NCBI RefSeq assembly: GCF_001864835.1
Contig: NZ_MJGI01000023.1
Coordinates: 93,550 to 157,549 of the forward strand
From: Curtobacterium sp. MCBA15_001
Lineage (GTDB): Bacteria > Actinomycetota > Actinomycetes > Actinomycetales > Microbacteriaceae
Length of the DNA: 64,000 bases
Direction: 5' to 3'
Shown: positions 25,804 to 37,362 of the stretch, one piece after another
How positions within the stretch are numbered: position 1 is the stretch's first letter
How the letters are laid out: every line of letters starts with the position of its first letter
Notes under the pieces: generated by a model
The model's database searches: none
Told to the model about the DNA's origin: nothing
What the model saw: only the letters and a program-made list of their open reading frames with translations
Made by a program: the position numbers and the translations under genes

Positions 25804-26889
25804 TCAGTGCCGGTGCGCCGCCCGCACCTGCCGCGTCTGGCGCGTCTGGTCGCGCGGCCCCGCCACGCGGACCCGCAGGGCCCCGGCGTGGATGGCCGCC
25901 TTGAACGCCACGATCTTCCCCACCGGGTCGCCGTCGATCTCGAACTCGTCCGGACGCTCCAGCCGTGCCGTGAACTCCTCGCCGCGCAGGTAGCGCAGTG
26001 GGCGTTCCTCGCGGGCGCGGGTGGTGATGCGCTTGCCGATCGCGGTCTTGCCGAGCGCCGAACGGCGGAACGAGCGCAGGATCGCGTTCTCCCAGAGCAT
26101 CCGGGCGGCGATGCGCACCCAGCCGAAGAACCCGCGCGGCCGCATGACGACCACGTCGAAGACCCCGTCGTCGATCTCGGCGTCGGGCAGCAGCGTGGCG
26201 CCGGCCTGCAGCGTGCCGCAGTTGCCGACGATGAGCGAGTGCGCGCGCACGGACCGGTTGCCGTCGCCGTCCAGCCGGTACCGGAACTCGAACGCGTCGG
26301 CGTCGCGCAGCGAGCGGATCAACGAGTCGACGTAGGCGAGCCACCCGACCTTCTTCTTGAGGTCGTCGTTCGTGTTCGCCAGCATTCGGGCATCGAGCCC
26401 GAGGCCGGCCATCACCAGGAAGCCGAACTCCTCGCGCGTGCCGTCCTCGCGCTCCACGCCGACGGTGCCGATGTCGATCGGGCGGTCCTCACCGCGGAAG
26501 ATCGTGTGCACGCTCGCGCTGAGGTCGTCGATCGGTGCGGGGATGTTCCGCGCCAGCAGGTTGCCCGTGCCGCTCGGCAGCAGGGCGAGCGCCGCGTCGG
26601 ACTCCCACACGACCTCGGCGACCGCACGCACGGTCCCGTCACCCCCGGCAGCGGCGACGACGTCGACCCCGGCTGCGATCGCCTCGCGCGCCATGCCGCC
26701 GCCCGGGTCCTCCTCGGAGGTCTCGAACCACAGCGTCTCGTTCCACCCGGCCTCGCGCTGGTACCGCTCGACGGTCTGCTTGAGGGTGGGCAGGTCCACC
26801 TTGACGGGGTTGTAGACGACGGCGGCGGTGCGGTGCTCTGAGGCGAGGGCGTCCGACTGCGCGGGCGCGGTCTCCGAGGGCGATGACAT
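25804..26889 (-). CDS. Diacylglycerol/lipid kinase family protein
   Basis: A 361-residue DAGK catalytic-domain protein (YegS/DgkB-like) that phosphorylates diacylglycerol or a related lipid. It has VVYNPVKVDLPTLK, the nucleotide-binding GGDGTVRAVAEVV, and PSGTGNLLARN; a C-terminal beta domain carries FDVVVMRP and EIDGDP. ATG 26889 follows a TACGTT -10 box by 6 nt. It is divergent from serS, with a member of the repeat family between. Confidence 0.88.
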   Translation of the reverse strand: MSSPSETAPAQSDALASEHRTAAVVYNPVKVDLPTLKQTVERYQREAGWNETLWFETSEEDPGGGMAREAIAAGVDVVAAAGGDGTVRAVAEVVWESDAALALLPSGTGNLLARNIPAPIDDLSASVHTIFRGEDRPIDIGTVGVEREDGTREEFGFLVMAGLGLDARMLANTNDDLKKKVGWLAYVDSLIRSLRDADAFEFRYRLDGDGNRSVRAHSLIVGNCGTLQAGATLLPDAEIDDGVFDVVVMRPRGFFGWVRIAARMLWENAILRSFRRSALGKTAIGKRITTRAREERPLRYLRGEEFTARLERPDEFEIDGDPVGKIVAFKAAIHAGALRVRVAGPRDQTRQTRQVRAAHRH

Positions 26890-26895
26890 GCACCG

Positions 26896-26901
26896 AACGT
26901 A
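26896..26901 (-). promoter_or_regulatory. -10 box TACGTT, leaderless lipid-kinase promoter
   Basis: TACGTT on the minus strand ends 6 nt before the ATG at 26889. Confidence 0.4.
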
Positions 26902-26944
26902 CCGGCGGGCGCTGGGCAGCGCGCCGGTTCCGCACCACCCACCA

Positions 26945-26984
26945 GACGGGAGGAGCGAGGCGGGCCCGCACCGGGCCTCCCGTC
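26945..26984. repeat. Intergenic palindrome of the GACGGGAGG family
   Basis: GACGGGAGG (26945-26953) pairs with CCTCCCGTC (26976-26984), with CGGGCCCG inside. It lies between two divergent starts, where no gene ends, so here it cannot be a simple terminator. Confidence 0.65.
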
Positions 26985-27029
26985 CGCCCTTTGGTCACCG
27001 GGGCGGACGGAGCCGCAACCGGCTCTGGC

Positions 27030-27035
27030 TAGGAT
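27030..27035 (+). promoter_or_regulatory. -10 box TAGGAT, leaderless serS promoter
   Basis: TAGGAT ends 6 nt before the GTG at 27042. No -35-like hexamer is evident at the usual distance. Confidence 0.5.
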
Positions 27036-27041
27036 GGGGCG

Positions 27042-28310
27042 GTGATTGACCCACAGCTGCTGCGCGACGATCCCGATGTCATCAAGGCCTCGCAGGCGGC
27101 ACGTGGCGCCTCCGTCGAGGTCGTCGACCGGGCGGTCGACGCGGACGCTGCCCGCCGGAGCGCGATCACGTCGTTCGAGGCACTGCGTGCCGAGCAGAAC
27201 GCCTTCGGCAAGACCGTCGCGAAGGCCCCGAAGGACGAGAAGGCCGCGCTCGTGCAGCAGGCCCAGGCGCTCGCCGCGAAGGTGAAGGAGGCCCAGGCCA
27301 CCGTCACCGCTGCCGAGGACACCTTCAACCAGGTCGTCCGCGCCATCCCGAACACCGTCCTGCCGGGCGTGCCCGCCGGCGGCGAGGACGACTTCGTCAC
27401 GATCAAGACCGTCGGCTCGAAGCCGTCGTTCGACTTCGAGCCGAAGGACCACGCCGACCTCGGCGAGCTGCTCGACATCATCGACATCCCCCGCGGCGTC
27501 AAGGTCTCCGGCTCGCGCTTCTACTTCCTCAAGGGCCTCGGCGCCCGACTCGAGATCGCGCTGATGTCACTCGGGCTCGACCGTGCCGTACAGCACGGGT
27601 TCACCCCGCTCATCACGCCGACCCTCGTGCGCCCCGAGACCATGGCCGGCACCGGGTTCCTCGGCGAGCACGCGGCCGAGGTCTACCGGCTCGAGGCCGA
27701 CGACCTGTACCTGACCGGCACCAGCGAGGTCGCTCTGGCCGGGTACCACGCCGACGAGATCCTGGCCTTCGACGCCGAGGACCCCGCGCTCCGCTACGCC
27801 GGCTGGTCGACCTGCTACCGACGCGAGGCCGGGTCGGCGGGCAAGGACAACCGCGGCATCCTCCGCGTGCACCAGTTCAACAAGCTCGAGATGTTCTCCT
27901 ACGTCCACCCGGACCAGGCCGACGCCGAGCACCAGAAGCTGATGGCGTACCAGGAGTCGATGCTGCAGGACCTCGGGCTGCACTACCGCGTGATCGAGAC
28001 CGCTGCCGGCGACCTCGGCACGAGTGCTGCGCGCAAGTACGACCTCGAGGCATGGGTCCCGACGCAGGGCACCTTCCGCGAGCTCACCTCGACGTCGAAC
28101 TGCACCACGTTCCAGGCCCGTCGCCTCGACATCCGCTACCGCACCGAGAGCGGCAAGACCGCGCCCGTCGCGACGCTGAACGGCACCCTGGCCACCACCC
28201 GCTGGCTCGTCGCGATCCTCGAGACCCACCAGCAGGCCGACGGCTCGGTCGTGGTCCCCGAGGTCCTCTGGCCGTTCCTGGGCGGCGTCGAGGTGATCGA
28301 ACCCCGATGA
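27042..28310 (+). CDS. serS: Seryl-tRNA synthetase SerS
   Basis: A class II synthetase charging tRNA-Ser, 422 residues. The N-terminal coiled-coil arm (about residues 25-105) recognises the long variable arm. Motif 2 is in [22 protein letters not shown] and motif 3 in [21 protein letters not shown] 27042 is supported by the -10 box. It overlaps the HAD gene by ATGA. Two tRNA-Ser genes occur in the same window (29350 and 56402). Confidence 0.96.
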   Translation: MIDPQLLRDDPDVIKASQAARGASVEVVDRAVDADAARRSAITSFEALRAEQNAFGKTVAKAPKDEKAALVQQAQALAAKVKEAQATVTAAEDTFNQVVRAIPNTVLPGVPAGGEDDFVTIKTVGSKPSFDFEPKDHADLGELLDIIDIPRGVKVSGSRFYFLKGLGARLEIALMSLGLDRAVQHGFTPLITPTLVRPETMAGTGFLGEHAAEVYRLEADDLYLTGTSEVALAGYHADEILAFDAEDPALRYAGWSTCYRREAGSAGKDNRGILRVHQFNKLEMFSYVHPDQADAEHQKLMAYQESMLQDLGLHYRVIETAAGDLGTSAARKYDLEAWVPTQGTFRELTSTSNCTTFQARRLDIRYRTESGKTAPVATLNGTLATTRWLVAILETHQQADGSVVVPEVLWPFLGGVEVIEPR

Positions 28311-29149
28311 ACGACGCCCACGGCACGGCCGCGACCCGCGTGAAGCGCTGGCTCGTCGCACTCGACATCGACGGCACCGTGATGCGCGAGGACGGTGTCG
28401 TCACGCAGGCCACGATCGACGCGATCCAGGCCGCCGACGCCGCGGGACACGAGGTCATGCTGTCCACCGGTCGAAGCGAGGGCATGACCGTCCCCGTGCT
28501 CGAGCGCCTCGGCATCCAGCCCGAGTACCTGGTGTGCGCGAACGGTGCCGTGACGCTCCGCCGGTCCAGTGCCCCGACCGCGATCAACGGCTACGTCCGC
28601 GTGCACGTCGAGACCTTCGACCCGACCGACGTGCTGCAGACGATCCGCGGCGCGCTGGAGAACGGCGCCTACGGTGTCGAGTCGCCCGACGGCCACTACC
28701 TGCTCTCCGGCGAGTTCCCCGACGACGCGATGACCAAGCACGGCTCGCACGTCGAGTTCTCCGAGCTGCTGGGGGTGCAGGCGACCCGCGTCGTGGTGAT
28801 CTCCCCGGAGCACGGGCTCGAGGAGTTCCTGCAGATCGTCGACCGGATGGGCCTGCACAAGGTCTCGTACAACGTCGGCTGGACCGCGTGGCTCGACATC
28901 GCTCCCGAGGGTGTGACCAAGGCGACCGCGATGGAACGCGTCCGCGAGTGGTTCGACATCCCGCGGTCCCGGGTGTTCGCCGCCGGGGACGGCCGCAACG
29001 ACATCGACATGCTGCGGTGGGCGTCGACCTCGGGCCGCGGTGTCGCGATGGGGCAGGCGCCGGACGACGTGGTCGACGCCGCGAGCGAGATCACCGGCGG
29101 CGTCACGGACGACGGTCTGGCCGCCGCGCTGGACACGCTGCCCCGGTAG
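28307..29149 (+). CDS. HAD family hydrolase (Cof-type sugar phosphatase)
   Basis: A 280-residue Cof/IIB HAD phosphatase. The nucleophile and acid/base are D20 and D22 (ALDIDGTVM), motif II lies in LSTGRSEG, and motif III/IV is [15 protein letters not shown]. These enzymes dephosphorylate sugar phosphates, FMN or PLP; the substrate is not determined. It is coupled to serS by ATGA, a pairing seen in other actinobacteria. Confidence 0.88.
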   Translation: MNDAHGTAATRVKRWLVALDIDGTVMREDGVVTQATIDAIQAADAAGHEVMLSTGRSEGMTVPVLERLGIQPEYLVCANGAVTLRRSSAPTAINGYVRVHVETFDPTDVLQTIRGALENGAYGVESPDGHYLLSGEFPDDAMTKHGSHVEFSELLGVQATRVVVISPEHGLEEFLQIVDRMGLHKVSYNVGWTAWLDIAPEGVTKATAMERVREWFDIPRSRVFAAGDGRNDIDMLRWASTSGRGVAMGQAPDDVVDAASEITGGVTDDGLAAALDTLPR

Positions 29150-29154
29150 GGCTC

Positions 29155-29210
29155 GCGCTGGCGCGCCTCGTGCGCGTGGCGGTGGTGTTGGCGCTGGCGC
29201 GCCTCGTGCG
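29155..29210 (+). repeat. 20-nt direct repeat after the HAD gene
   Basis: GCGCTGGCGCGCCTCGTGCG occurs at 29155-29174 and again, identical, at 29191-29210. It is non-coding and starts 5 nt after the HAD stop codon. Confidence 0.7.
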
Positions 29211-29287
29211 AGGTTGACGGCCCGGTGCGGCACTGTTCGGCCGCACCAGCCGGTGGACCTCGCACCACACGTCCGCAGAGCGGCGCG

Positions 29288-29302
29288 GACGGGAGGCCCG
29301 GT
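29288..29302 (+). repeat. Left half of the GGACGGGAGGCCCGG repeat
   Basis: GGACGGGAGGCCCGG has no matching right arm nearby. It abuts TACACT (29303-29308), a possible -10 box for the tRNA-Ser gene at 29350. Confidence 0.5.
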
Positions 29303-29349
29303 ACACTCGTCGGGACACGGTCACGTCTCGCCACGTGGCCGTGTCACCA

Positions 29350-29434
29350 GGAGAGTTGTCCGAGTGGCCGATGGAGCCTGTCTTGAAAACAGGTGGGCAG
29401 CGATGTCTCGTGGGTTCGAATCCCACACTCTCCG
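29350..29434 (+). tRNA. tRNA-Ser (anticodon TGA)
   Basis: An 85-nt cloverleaf: acceptor GGAGAGT/ACTCTCC (29350-29356 with 29427-29433), anticodon stem CCTGT/ACAGG with loop CTTGAAA and anticodon TGA at 29384-29386, a long variable arm, and GGTTCGAATCC in the T arm. Discriminator G 29434 is followed by an encoded CCA (29435-29437). It decodes UCN codons and lies near serS. It borders the accessory region. Confidence 0.96.
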
Positions 29435-29437
29435 CCA

Positions 29438-30168
29438 CGGCACCTTCCGGAATTGTGAAGGTGTCATTTGACGGTTTCTGTTGCCGATCCGCGTGCCTGC
29501 GCAGCTCTGCAGCAGGCTTTCCCGCGCGGACGGGGAGTTCCCGCCGAGTTCTTCCGTACGCGCCAAGGTTGCCCGTGCCGTCGTGGAGCGGGCAGTGGCC
29601 GGGATGACCTGGGGTTTCTTGCCCACCGGACGCGGTGGGGGCGATGCGAGTCATCGGAGCCGAACGGCGGCTTCGGAACCCGCCAAGGTAATAGGAGCCA
29701 TCAGCGCAGTGCCCTGGTGAGGTGCCCGTGCCGTGCGCGGTGCAGTCGGCTCCGGGCGGCAACGGCGGTGAGTCCAAGTTCGGAAGCAGCCTCGGTCACG
29801 CCCAACCTCTCGCTCGGTCACGAGTACGAGCAGCGAGAGGTCTTGCGGTAGGAAGCGGCGAAGCGCGGCGAGTGGCCCTCGGGTCAAGGGACGCGCCAAG
29901 AACGTTCCACAGTGCGCCGCGACCCGCTCTCCTGTGTGGAGTTTCACACCCGGTCCGTACCCCGAAAGGTGTCTTTGATCGCTGCCCAATGCTTTCGTCA
30001 GGAACGGTTGGGTCGCCGCGCTGTACCCCGGTGCCTCTGGCTTCCCCGAACAGGGGTCATCGGTGACGTATGGCGCTGAGTGCGGCCTTTCCTACGCTCA
30101 GTTCTCGTGCTCCCAGGGGAGCGAAGCGTGGCTGGTTTCGCGACTGGTCGGAGCGGTAGGGGAGTCCC
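29438..30168. other. 730-nt gene-poor junction between tRNA-Ser and the RHS gene
   Basis: No intact coding frame is convincing here. The only recognisable content is a broken ECF sigma factor remnant (29701-29875, minus). The last 30 nt before the RHS ATG contain a purine-rich GTAGGGGAG that can serve as its ribosome binding site. Confidence 0.6.
29701..29875 (-). pseudogene. ECF sigma factor remnant (region 4 only, frameshifted)
   Basis: On the minus strand one frame reads LAALRRFLPQDLSLLVLVTE (about 29872-29813). After a +1 shift the next frame reads VTEAASELGLTAVAARSRLH then RARHGHLTRALR and a stop at 29703-29701. Together these reproduce a sigma-70 region 4 helix-turn-helix. A 4-nt duplication (GAGCGAG) near 29808-29815 explains the shift. 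Region 2 and the start are missing. It is a relic, not expressed as a sigma factor. Confidence 0.7.
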
Positions 30169-33100
30169 ATGACGGGACGGGTTGCGCGGGCGGGGACGCT
30201 CGCGTCGGTGATCACGACGATCGCGTTGGTGGCTGGGGTGTTGGTGACGGTGCCTGCGCACGCGGACACGGTGTCGCATGAGTCTCCGACCGATGTGGCG
30301 GCGCTGCCGACGTCGCAGTCCGATGACGCGCATGCGGGTTCGGCGCTGACGGCTGACGGGCTGCAGGCACCGGGGTCGCTGCGGACGAAGGCCACTCCGA
30401 CGGGTGACCCGAACGATCCTGCTCCGGCTGCGCAGGATCCTGCGGCGGGTGCGTCTGCGACGGGCATCGCGAAGGGTGCTGAGCTGACGTCGAAGTCGAC
30501 GTACCAGAACACGTGGACGAACCCGAACGGCACGAAGGTGATGGAGCTGTCGCGGGTGCCGTTGAACGTGAAGGACGACTCCGGGCACTGGGTCGATGTC
30601 TCCTCGAAGGTGTCGGAGACGGATGACGGCGGCTACGCGGTCCAGGACCACCCCCTCCAGCCGGAGTTCGCCGCGTCGACCGGGGCGGATGGTCCCGACT
30701 ACTCGGTCACCTCTGCGGCGACGGGTGCTTCGGTGTCGTTCCAGCTCGAGGGTGAGCGGGATGCGGACGCGCACCAGCCGACGGCTGACCAGGTCGACGC
30801 GTCGGACCAGCCTGGTGCGAAGGCGTCGCACGGTGTCGCGTACGACGACGTGCTCCCGGGCACGGACATGACGTACCAGGTGTACCCGGCTGGGGTGAAG
30901 GAGTCGTTGATCCTCGACGCCGCGCCGTCGTCGTCGCACCCGGTGTACCGGTGGAAGGTGCACGCGCCCGGGCTGCAGGTCCAGGACGGCCCCGCGGGGT
31001 CGATCGCGTTCGTCGACGCGACGGGCCGGACGGTCTTCTCGACCCCGACCCCGGTGATGACCGACTCCTCGGGGACAGCCGGTGTCTCTGACGACGCGGT
31101 CGCCACCTTGCCGGTGACGATCGACCACGTCTCCGGCGCGGAATGGACGATCTCGCTGACCCCGGACGCCGACTGGCTCCGGGACCCGGCTCGGGTGTAC
31201 CCGGTGACGGTGGACCCGTCGATCGAGAACGGTGCGCAGACGCTGCAGGCGTACATGTCGACCAACAGCGGTGCGAGTGTCACCGCGACGGCGTCGTACG
31301 CGAACATCGGGAACTCGCGGATCAACAACGCTCCGAGCATCTGGCGCAGCGTTGCGTACTACCCGTACGAGTCCCTCATGGGCAAGCAGGTCCTGAACGC
31401 GCAGCTCTGGGAGACGCAGGCGAACGTGGGCACGTCGGACCCGACGACGTCCCTCATCGGATGGGCCTCGGCGTTCTCGTGGAACTGTGGGTCGCGGAAC
31501 CTCAACAGGTCGACGTTCTCCGCGGGCTACACCGGTTCGGCCAGCTTCGACGTGACCGCGCAGGTGCAGTCATGGGTCGACTCGCGGTCCTCGGGTGGAG
31601 CGTTCTGCCTGCAGGGTGACGAGACGGCCGGGGCGTACACGTACAAGAAGCTCGACACCGCGCTGTACATCCAGTACGAGGACAAGCCGACCGTCGCGGG
31701 CAGCGTCTCGGCGATCCGGGACCCGAACCCGGGCTTCCCGGACCAGCAGACCTCGCCGGGTGCGACGTCCTCCGGAGCGGCTGCGTCGGCTCCGGTGACG
31801 GCGTCGTCGACGCCGACCTTGGCGGTGAAGGCGACGCAGGACAGTGCACAGACGTACCCGCTGACCTACCAGTTCTTCGTCGGGACCACGTCGGATCCGT
31901 ACGGGTCACGGCGGTGGAACACGGACTGGACGAACGCGCCGACCGTGCAGAACCCGACGTTCCAGGCGACCGTCCCGCAAGGGGTGCTGCAGCCGGGGAC
32001 ACGGTACTGGTGGAACGTCGTCGTGCAGGACCCCTACGGGGTGCGGACCTGGACTCCCGCGTACCCGTTCGTGACGACATCGCTGCCCACGGCGGGTGCG
32101 AGCGGCGTGTTCTCGCCGACGGACAGCTCCGTCGTCGCGACGACGACGCCGACCCTGACGGCGCCGGCCGCGACGGCAACGAACGGGCAGCCCCTGCAGT
32201 ACGAGATCCGGGTCACCAGCGGTGCGGACGGGACGTCCGGGCAGATCGCGCAGTCACCGCTGTGCGCCACGTCGGGCTCGGCGTGCACGATCAACCCCGA
32301 CGGGACGATGTCGTGGAAGGTCCCTGACGCGGTCCTGCAGGACGGCGGCTCGTACACGTGGGTGCAGGTCGTCAACGACACGTACGGCGACTACCTGTAC
32401 ACCGCGAACTCGACGACGGGTGTGAACCGGTTGACGGTGAACTCCCGCGTCACCGATCCCGGTCCCGCCCCGACGGACGCTGCGGGTCCGGTGACGGTGA
32501 ACCTCGGCAACGGCAACGTGGCCGCGTCGTTCTCCTCACCGACCGTGCACACCCTCGGCGGCGACATGGGGATGAACTTCTCCTACAACTCCCGCATCGC
32601 CTCCAACCGTGGCCTCGTGGGCACGTACTGGAATGTTCCGGCGAACACGGCCACGTTCGGTCGGGGCGATTCGATGACGGCGAACGCGGTGCAGACCCTC
32701 GTCCGCACGGACACCGGGGTGAACTTCGACTGGGGCAGCGCCGCACCTGATGATGCTGTCTCCCAGTCGTACTTCCAGGCGAAGTGGACTGGGTACATGA
32801 CGCCGCGGGACGGGACGTACGCGTTCGGCTTCCAGGCCGATGACGGCGTCGCCCTGCAGTTGGGCACCACCGGCATCATCACCGACCAGTGGAAGGACCA
32901 GCACCAGACGGCTCCGCAGATGGAGACCGCGGCGAACCAGGTCCTGACGGTGAAGGGTTCGCAGTGGTCGATCGGCTCCCAGTCCGGGCAGCTGCCGATC
33001 CCGATCACCGTGGACTACTACCAGCGCGGCGGCTCGTCGAACGTGTACCTCGAGGCGCAGACGCAGACATCCGGGACGTGGGGGACCGCGCAGGTCGTCC

Positions 33101-36100
33101 CGTCGGACTGGTTCACGAAGTCGCCGACGCTGCTGCCCTCGGGTTGGGCGTCCTCCGCCGCGATCATGGGTGACGCCGGTTCGTACGTCTCGGCGTCGAA
33201 GCAGGGCGGGTCGGTGATCATCACCGACACCGACGGCGGCACCCACACGTACGCTCGCGCCTCGACCGGCGGGTACACCCCGCCGCCGGGTGAGCAGGGG
33301 GTGCTGGCGTCGGATGAAGCCGGGAACCTGGTCCTCACCGACGAGGGCGGCACCGTCTACCAGTTCGACACCGCCGGGCTCGTGACCTCCGTGACGCCCG
33401 CTGCTGATCTCGGGTCCAAGCCGGCGAACCCGGTCCCCGCGTACAACAGCAGCCGACAGCTGACCTCGATCGCGGACCCGCTGTCCGCGTCCGGGTCGGG
33501 CACGACGCTGACGTACTCGCGGAAGGTGCAGTTCTCGTACCTGTCGAACACCACCATCGGCTCGAGCGCCACGAACGGCGCGAACCGTGCCGCGGGAGCG
33601 TGCGCGCCACCGTCCGGCTCCTCGTACCCGACGGCGGTCACCACGACCGCGCCGGGGTCGCAGTCGGACGCGGGGATGCTGTGCCAGATCCTGTACCCGG
33701 ACGGCACCACCACGCAGCTGTTCTACGACACCACCGGGCAGCTCGCCCGTGTCGTGGACCCCGGCAACGAGGTCACCGACTTCGGGTACACGCGCAGCTC
33801 GGCCAGCGGCACGTACCTGCTGTCCACGATCCGGAACTCGCTCACCAACGACTGGCTCGCCGCGGACACCAGCCGCGACGCCGCCGGACCGGTGACGACC
33901 GACATCCGCTACGACGCCTCGGACCGTGCCGTCTCGGTGACGCTCCCCGCCCCGGACGGGGTGAGCAGCGCCTCCCGGCCGCAGAAGACGTACACCTACG
34001 GTGACCCGGACACGAACGGGAACCGCAGCAGCGCGGTCGACGTCGCGGGGATCACGGTCCCCAACGGGCACGCGTCCACGGTGACGATGGATGCTGCGCT
34101 GCGGCAGACGTCGGCGACGTCCGCGTCGGGGCTGACGAGCAGCACGGTGTGGAACAGCCGCGACAACCAGCTCGCGTCGATCGACCCGCAGGGCCGTGAG
34201 TCGAGCACCGTGTACGACCAGCAGGACCGCGCGGTCGCCTCCTACGGGCCCGCACCGACGTCGTGCTTCGGCCAGGTGCAACCCGCGACCGCGATCCAGA
34301 ACACCAACGGGCCGCTCCCGACCAGCGGTGTCTGCGCAGGGACCGGAACACCGGTGGCGCAGACGACGACGAGCATCGACGGGAACCTCCGCGGGCTTGC
34401 CGCGTCCTGGTACAACAACCAGACGCTCTCCGGCGCTCCGGCGGCGATGACGCTGGGCGTCCCGGCGGCTGCCGGCGCGAACGGCGGGAAGACCGACGGA
34501 GCGGTCGACTACGACTGGTCGACCGGCAACAACGCCGTCAGTCCGATGACCACTCCCACCGGCACTGTCCTCGGCGGGACCGCGGGCGCGAACTGGACGG
34601 CGTCCTTCACGGGCCTGATCACCTTCCCGACCGCCGGCACCTACCGCTTCTACACGTGGGCCGACGACGGAACGAAACTGTGGATCAACGACCAGCTGAT
34701 CAGCAACGACTGGGGCCCCCACGGTCCGCACATCCAAGCTGCGACGAAACCGTTCACGGTCGTCGCGGGTCAGAGTCTGCGGATCCGGTTGAACTACCTG
34801 CAGCAGACCGGCACCGCCCGGCTCGCGTTGGCGATGACGACCGGCGCTGTCCCGGCCGGGTACACGGCAGCCGACGTGGTGCCCGCGTCGATGCTGTCCC
34901 CGGCGTACAACCTCGGCACATCCTCGACGACGGCGGACTCCGTGCCCTCGGGTGCGCAGGCCAGCCAGATCAGTCCGATCACCACCGCGACGACGTACTC
35001 ACGTCCCTGGTACGGCACCGTCGACGGCACCACCGTCGACCCCGCCGGGCTGGCGCTGAAGACCTCGACCAGCACCGAGGCTCCCGGCGCCGGCTATCTC
35101 CGCGCCCTGACCCGCACCCTGCCCGCGCAGACGGCTGCCGCGTCGACGAATGCGTACTTCGGTGCGTCGCAGACGATCAAGGACGCCTACGGCACCACCG
35201 ACGGGCAGATCTGCGGGGTGGACGTGTCCACCCCGCAGGGCGGGATGTTGAAGAGCACCACCGGGCCGACACCCGCCGTCGGGAGCGCGGTCGTGACCTC
35301 GTACCTGTACGACGTGTGGGGTCGCACCGCCGGAACGAAGACCACCGGTGACGCGGACTGGTCGTGCGTGTCCTTCGACGCCCGCGGCCGCCCGGTGAAG
35401 GCCGTCACCGCGGCGTTCAACGGGCAAGCCAGCAGCACCGCGACGACCGCGTACTCCGCCGACGGACTCACCACCGCGGTGTCCGACAACGCCGCGACCG
35501 GGTCCCCGAACGGATCGACGACCACCACCACGACCGACCTCCTCGGCCGCGCCGTCAAGTACGTCGACGTGTGGGGGACCACCACGACGACGTCCTACGA
35601 CCAGGCCGGCCGGGTCACCTCGTCGCTGGCTGTGACTGCGGACGGGGTGCAGCACTCGACGGGGCAGTCGTACGACGTCGACTCGAAGGTGACGCAGTTC
35701 ACCGCGGACGGCAACGTCGTCGCCGTACCCACATACCAGCAGGGTGAGGTCACATCGGTGGCGTACCCGGCAGGTACCGGGAACGCCGGTAACGGCACCT
35801 CGGTCACGGTGACGAAGAACGGTGCCGGTGCGCTGACGGGGTTGGCGTGGTCCTTCCCGAACAGTCAGCCGCAGGTCACCGACCAGGTGGTCCGGTCCCA
35901 GTCCGGCGACATCCTCCAGGACATCACCGCGCTCGGTGGAACGGTGAACACGTCGACGTACTCCTACGACACGGCCGGGAGGCTCGTGGCCGCGACGATC
36001 CCACGGCACCGCCTGACCTACGGGTTCGGAACAGCATCCTGCACCCAGACGGGTGCGGTCGCTGCGGCCGGACGGAACGGGAACCGGACGGCGTCATCGG

Positions 36101-37353
36101 ACCAGCTCCTCGATGCCGCCGGAAACCCGGTCGGGTCGGCGACGCAGGTCGCGTCCTGCTACGACGCAGCCGACCGGCTCCTCGGCACCACGGTCACGAA
36201 CCCGGTCACGGGTGCCATCCCGGTGAACCAGTCCCTGACCGGTACGCAGCTGGCGTACGACGCGCACGGGAACACGACCACGCTGGCCGACGAGACCCTC
36301 GTCTACGACGGGCAGGACCGCCACGTGCAGACCACCCTGACCGACGGGTCGAAGGTGTCCTACGTGCGGGACGCGTCGAACCGAATCGTGCAACGCACCG
36401 AACAAACCCCAGATGGGACGAAGACGGTGACCCGGTACGGGTTCACCGGCGACGGTGACACCCCGGACTTCGTCTACGACGGTGCCAGCAAGCTCACCGA
36501 GTGGGACCTCCCACTGCCAGGCGGTGTCACCGCGGAACTCCGAGGCTCCACGGCGGTGTGGTCGTACCCGAACATCCACGGCGACATCATCGCCACCACC
36601 GACGCCGCAGGGCAGCTCGCGAGCACGACGCTGCCGGTGTACGACCCGTTCGGACAGGTCATGGACCCGACCACCGGCCTGTTCGGCACGTCCACTGCGA
36701 ACCAAGCAGGGCCGGACACGCAGCAGGGCAACGCTGACTACGGCTGGTTGGGGCAGCATCAGAAGCTCAGCGAACACCTCGGCTCGATCGCCACGATCGA
36801 GATGGGCGCCCGCCAGTACGTCGCCGCACTCGGACGGTTCCTGCAAGTCGACCCCATCGAAGGCGGCACCGACAACGCCTACGCATACGTCAACGACCCC
36901 GTCAACGCATTTGACATCACAGGACAATACGGTGAATTGAGAGGGCAAGCGCAGGCTTGTGGTAGCTTCAACGCCTATTGTGATCCGGCAGCACTCCACC
37001 ACAAGTCGCAATTTGACACGGTGTCTTTCGTGGAAAGCATGGGCAAGCTCGCTGACTACTCAAAGCCATTCTGGAAAGCCGGCTTTACCGGGGAGGTGGC
37101 AGGAGAGTCTGAAGTGCCGCTTTTCGATCCTGAAACTTGGGAAGCGGCCAATGAGACGTTCGACGCCTTCTCAGAATGGCTTGCAAGTCTCTACGGCGAC
37201 GGGTTGGTTGTGAGAGCAGCTCCTCATGCTCGATCGAACACGCGAGCATCACTCACTACATTCCGGTCTGGTCGTTCGCCCGCTGCACGCCACGCGAGGA
37301 GCGCGAGGCGCGCAATTCCCACAACCCACCACCACCATCGACGACGCCGATAA
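30169..37353 (+). CDS. Secreted RHS/YD-repeat polymorphic toxin with two PA14 domains
   Basis: A 2394-residue exported protein. A signal peptide ends near AHA (residue 32). A DNRLRE-type domain spans about 357-509, a fibronectin-like region about 540-640, PA14 domain 1 about 811-970, YD repeats from about 1080, PA14 domain 2 about 1409-1558, and further YD repeats run to the RHS core [20 protein letters not shown] (about 2223-2242) and ITGQYGE. The variable C-terminal tip is about residues 2256-2394, where DNA turns AT-rich. The RHS shell should enclose the tip toxin for delivery in contact-dependent antagonism. The tip family is not recognised; its last 45 residues are Arg/His-rich and may reflect a frameshift near 37210. 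Confidence 0.85.
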   Translation: MTGRVARAGTLASVITTIALVAGVLVTVPAHADTVSHESPTDVAALPTSQSDDAHAGSALTADGLQAPGSLRTKATPTGDPNDPAPAAQDPAAGASATGIAKGAELTSKSTYQNTWTNPNGTKVMELSRVPLNVKDDSGHWVDVSSKVSETDDGGYAVQDHPLQPEFAASTGADGPDYSVTSAATGASVSFQLEGERDADAHQPTADQVDASDQPGAKASHGVAYDDVLPGTDMTYQVYPAGVKESLILDAAPSSSHPVYRWKVHAPGLQVQDGPAGSIAFVDATGRTVFSTPTPVMTDSSGTAGVSDDAVATLPVTIDHVSGAEWTISLTPDADWLRDPARVYPVTVDPSIENGAQTLQAYMSTNSGASVTATASYANIGNSRINNAPSIWRSVAYYPYESLMGKQVLNAQLWETQANVGTSDPTTSLIGWASAFSWNCGSRNLNRSTFSAGYTGSASFDVTAQVQSWVDSRSSGGAFCLQGDETAGAYTYKKLDTALYIQYEDKPTVAGSVSAIRDPNPGFPDQQTSPGATSSGAAASAPVTASSTPTLAVKATQDSAQTYPLTYQFFVGTTSDPYGSRRWNTDWTNAPTVQNPTFQATVPQGVLQPGTRYWWNVVVQDPYGVRTWTPAYPFVTTSLPTAGASGVFSPTDSSVVATTTPTLTAPAATATNGQPLQYEIRVTSGADGTSGQIAQSPLCATSGSACTINPDGTMSWKVPDAVLQDGGSYTWVQVVNDTYGDYLYTANSTTGVNRLTVNSRVTDPGPAPTDAAGPVTVNLGNGNVAASFSSPTVHTLGGDMGMNFSYNSRIASNRGLVGTYWNVPANTATFGRGDSMTANAVQTLVRTDTGVNFDWGSAAPDDAVSQSYFQAKWTGYMTPRDGTYAFGFQADDGVALQLGTTGIITDQWKDQHQTAPQMETAANQVLTVKGSQWSIGSQSGQLPIPITVDYYQRGGSSNVYLEAQTQTSGTWGTAQVVPSDWFTKSPTLLPSGWASSAAIMGDAGSYVSASKQGGSVIITDTDGGTHTYARASTGGYTPPPGEQGVLASDEAGNLVLTDEGGTVYQFDTAGLVTSVTPAADLGSKPANPVPAYNSSRQLTSIADPLSASGSGTTLTYSRKVQFSYLSNTTIGSSATNGANRAAGACAPPSGSSYPTAVTTTAPGSQSDAGMLCQILYPDGTTTQLFYDTTGQLARVVDPGNEVTDFGYTRSSASGTYLLSTIRNSLTNDWLAADTSRDAAGPVTTDIRYDASDRAVSVTLPAPDGVSSASRPQKTYTYGDPDTNGNRSSAVDVAGITVPNGHASTVTMDAALRQTSATSASGLTSSTVWNSRDNQLASIDPQGRESSTVYDQQDRAVASYGPAPTSCFGQVQPATAIQNTNGPLPTSGVCAGTGTPVAQTTTSIDGNLRGLAASWYNNQTLSGAPAAMTLGVPAAAGANGGKTDGAVDYDWSTGNNAVSPMTTPTGTVLGGTAGANWTASFTGLITFPTAGTYRFYTWADDGTKLWINDQLISNDWGPHGPHIQAATKPFTVVAGQSLRIRLNYLQQTGTARLALAMTTGAVPAGYTAADVVPASMLSPAYNLGTSSTTADSVPSGAQASQISPITTATTYSRPWYGTVDGTTVDPAGLALKTSTSTEAPGAGYLRALTRTLPAQTAAASTNAYFGASQTIKDAYGTTDGQICGVDVSTPQGGMLKSTTGPTPAVGSAVVTSYLYDVWGRTAGTKTTGDADWSCVSFDARGRPVKAVTAAFNGQASSTATTAYSADGLTTAVSDNAATGSPNGSTTTTTTDLLGRAVKYVDVWGTTTTTSYDQAGRVTSSLAVTADGVQHSTGQSYDVDSKVTQFTADGNVVAVPTYQQGEVTSVAYPAGTGNAGNGTSVTVTKNGAGALTGLAWSFPNSQPQVTDQVVRSQSGDILQDITALGGTVNTSTYSYDTAGRLVAATIPRHRLTYGFGTASCTQTGAVAAAGRNGNRTASSDQLLDAAGNPVGSATQVASCYDAADRLLGTTVTNPVTGAIPVNQSLTGTQLAYDAHGNTTTLADETLVYDGQDRHVQTTLTDGSKVSYVRDASNRIVQRTEQTPDGTKTVTRYGFTGDGDTPDFVYDGASKLTEWDLPLPGGVTAELRGSTAVWSYPNIHGDIIATTDAAGQLASTTLPVYDPFGQVMDPTTGLFGTSTANQAGPDTQQGNADYGWLGQHQKLSEHLGSIATIEMGARQYVAALGRFLQVDPIEGGTDNAYAYVNDPVNAFDITGQYGELRGQAQACGSFNAYCDPAALHHKSQFDTVSFVESMGKLADYSKPFWKAGFTGEVAGESEVPLFDPETWEAANETFDAFSEWLASLYGDGLVVRAAPHARSNTRASLTTFRSGRSPAARHARSARRAIPTTHHHHRRRR
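34791..34827 (+). repeat. 37-bp exact repeat, copy 1 (in PA14 domain 2)
   Basis: This stretch encodes [12 protein letters not shown] and is identical, base for base, to 37938-37974 in the orphan fragment. Similarity continues upstream at a lower level. Confidence 0.85.
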
Positions 37354-37362
37354 AGAGCAGTT

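Noticed and set aside
29103-29777. Antisense frame over tRNA-Ser reading VGFEPTRHRCPPVF
   Set aside because: This peptide is the well-known spurious translation of tRNA-Ser; no gene.
32536-34737. 733-codon minus-strand frame inside the RHS gene
   Set aside because: It is low-complexity Arg/Val/Asp-rich, with no motif; shadow of the RHS reading frame.
30169-37353. The YD repeats as a CRISPR-like or satellite array
   Set aside because: The repeats are protein-level and diverged; there are no regular DNA repeats and spacers. No CRISPR array was seen anywhere in the window.
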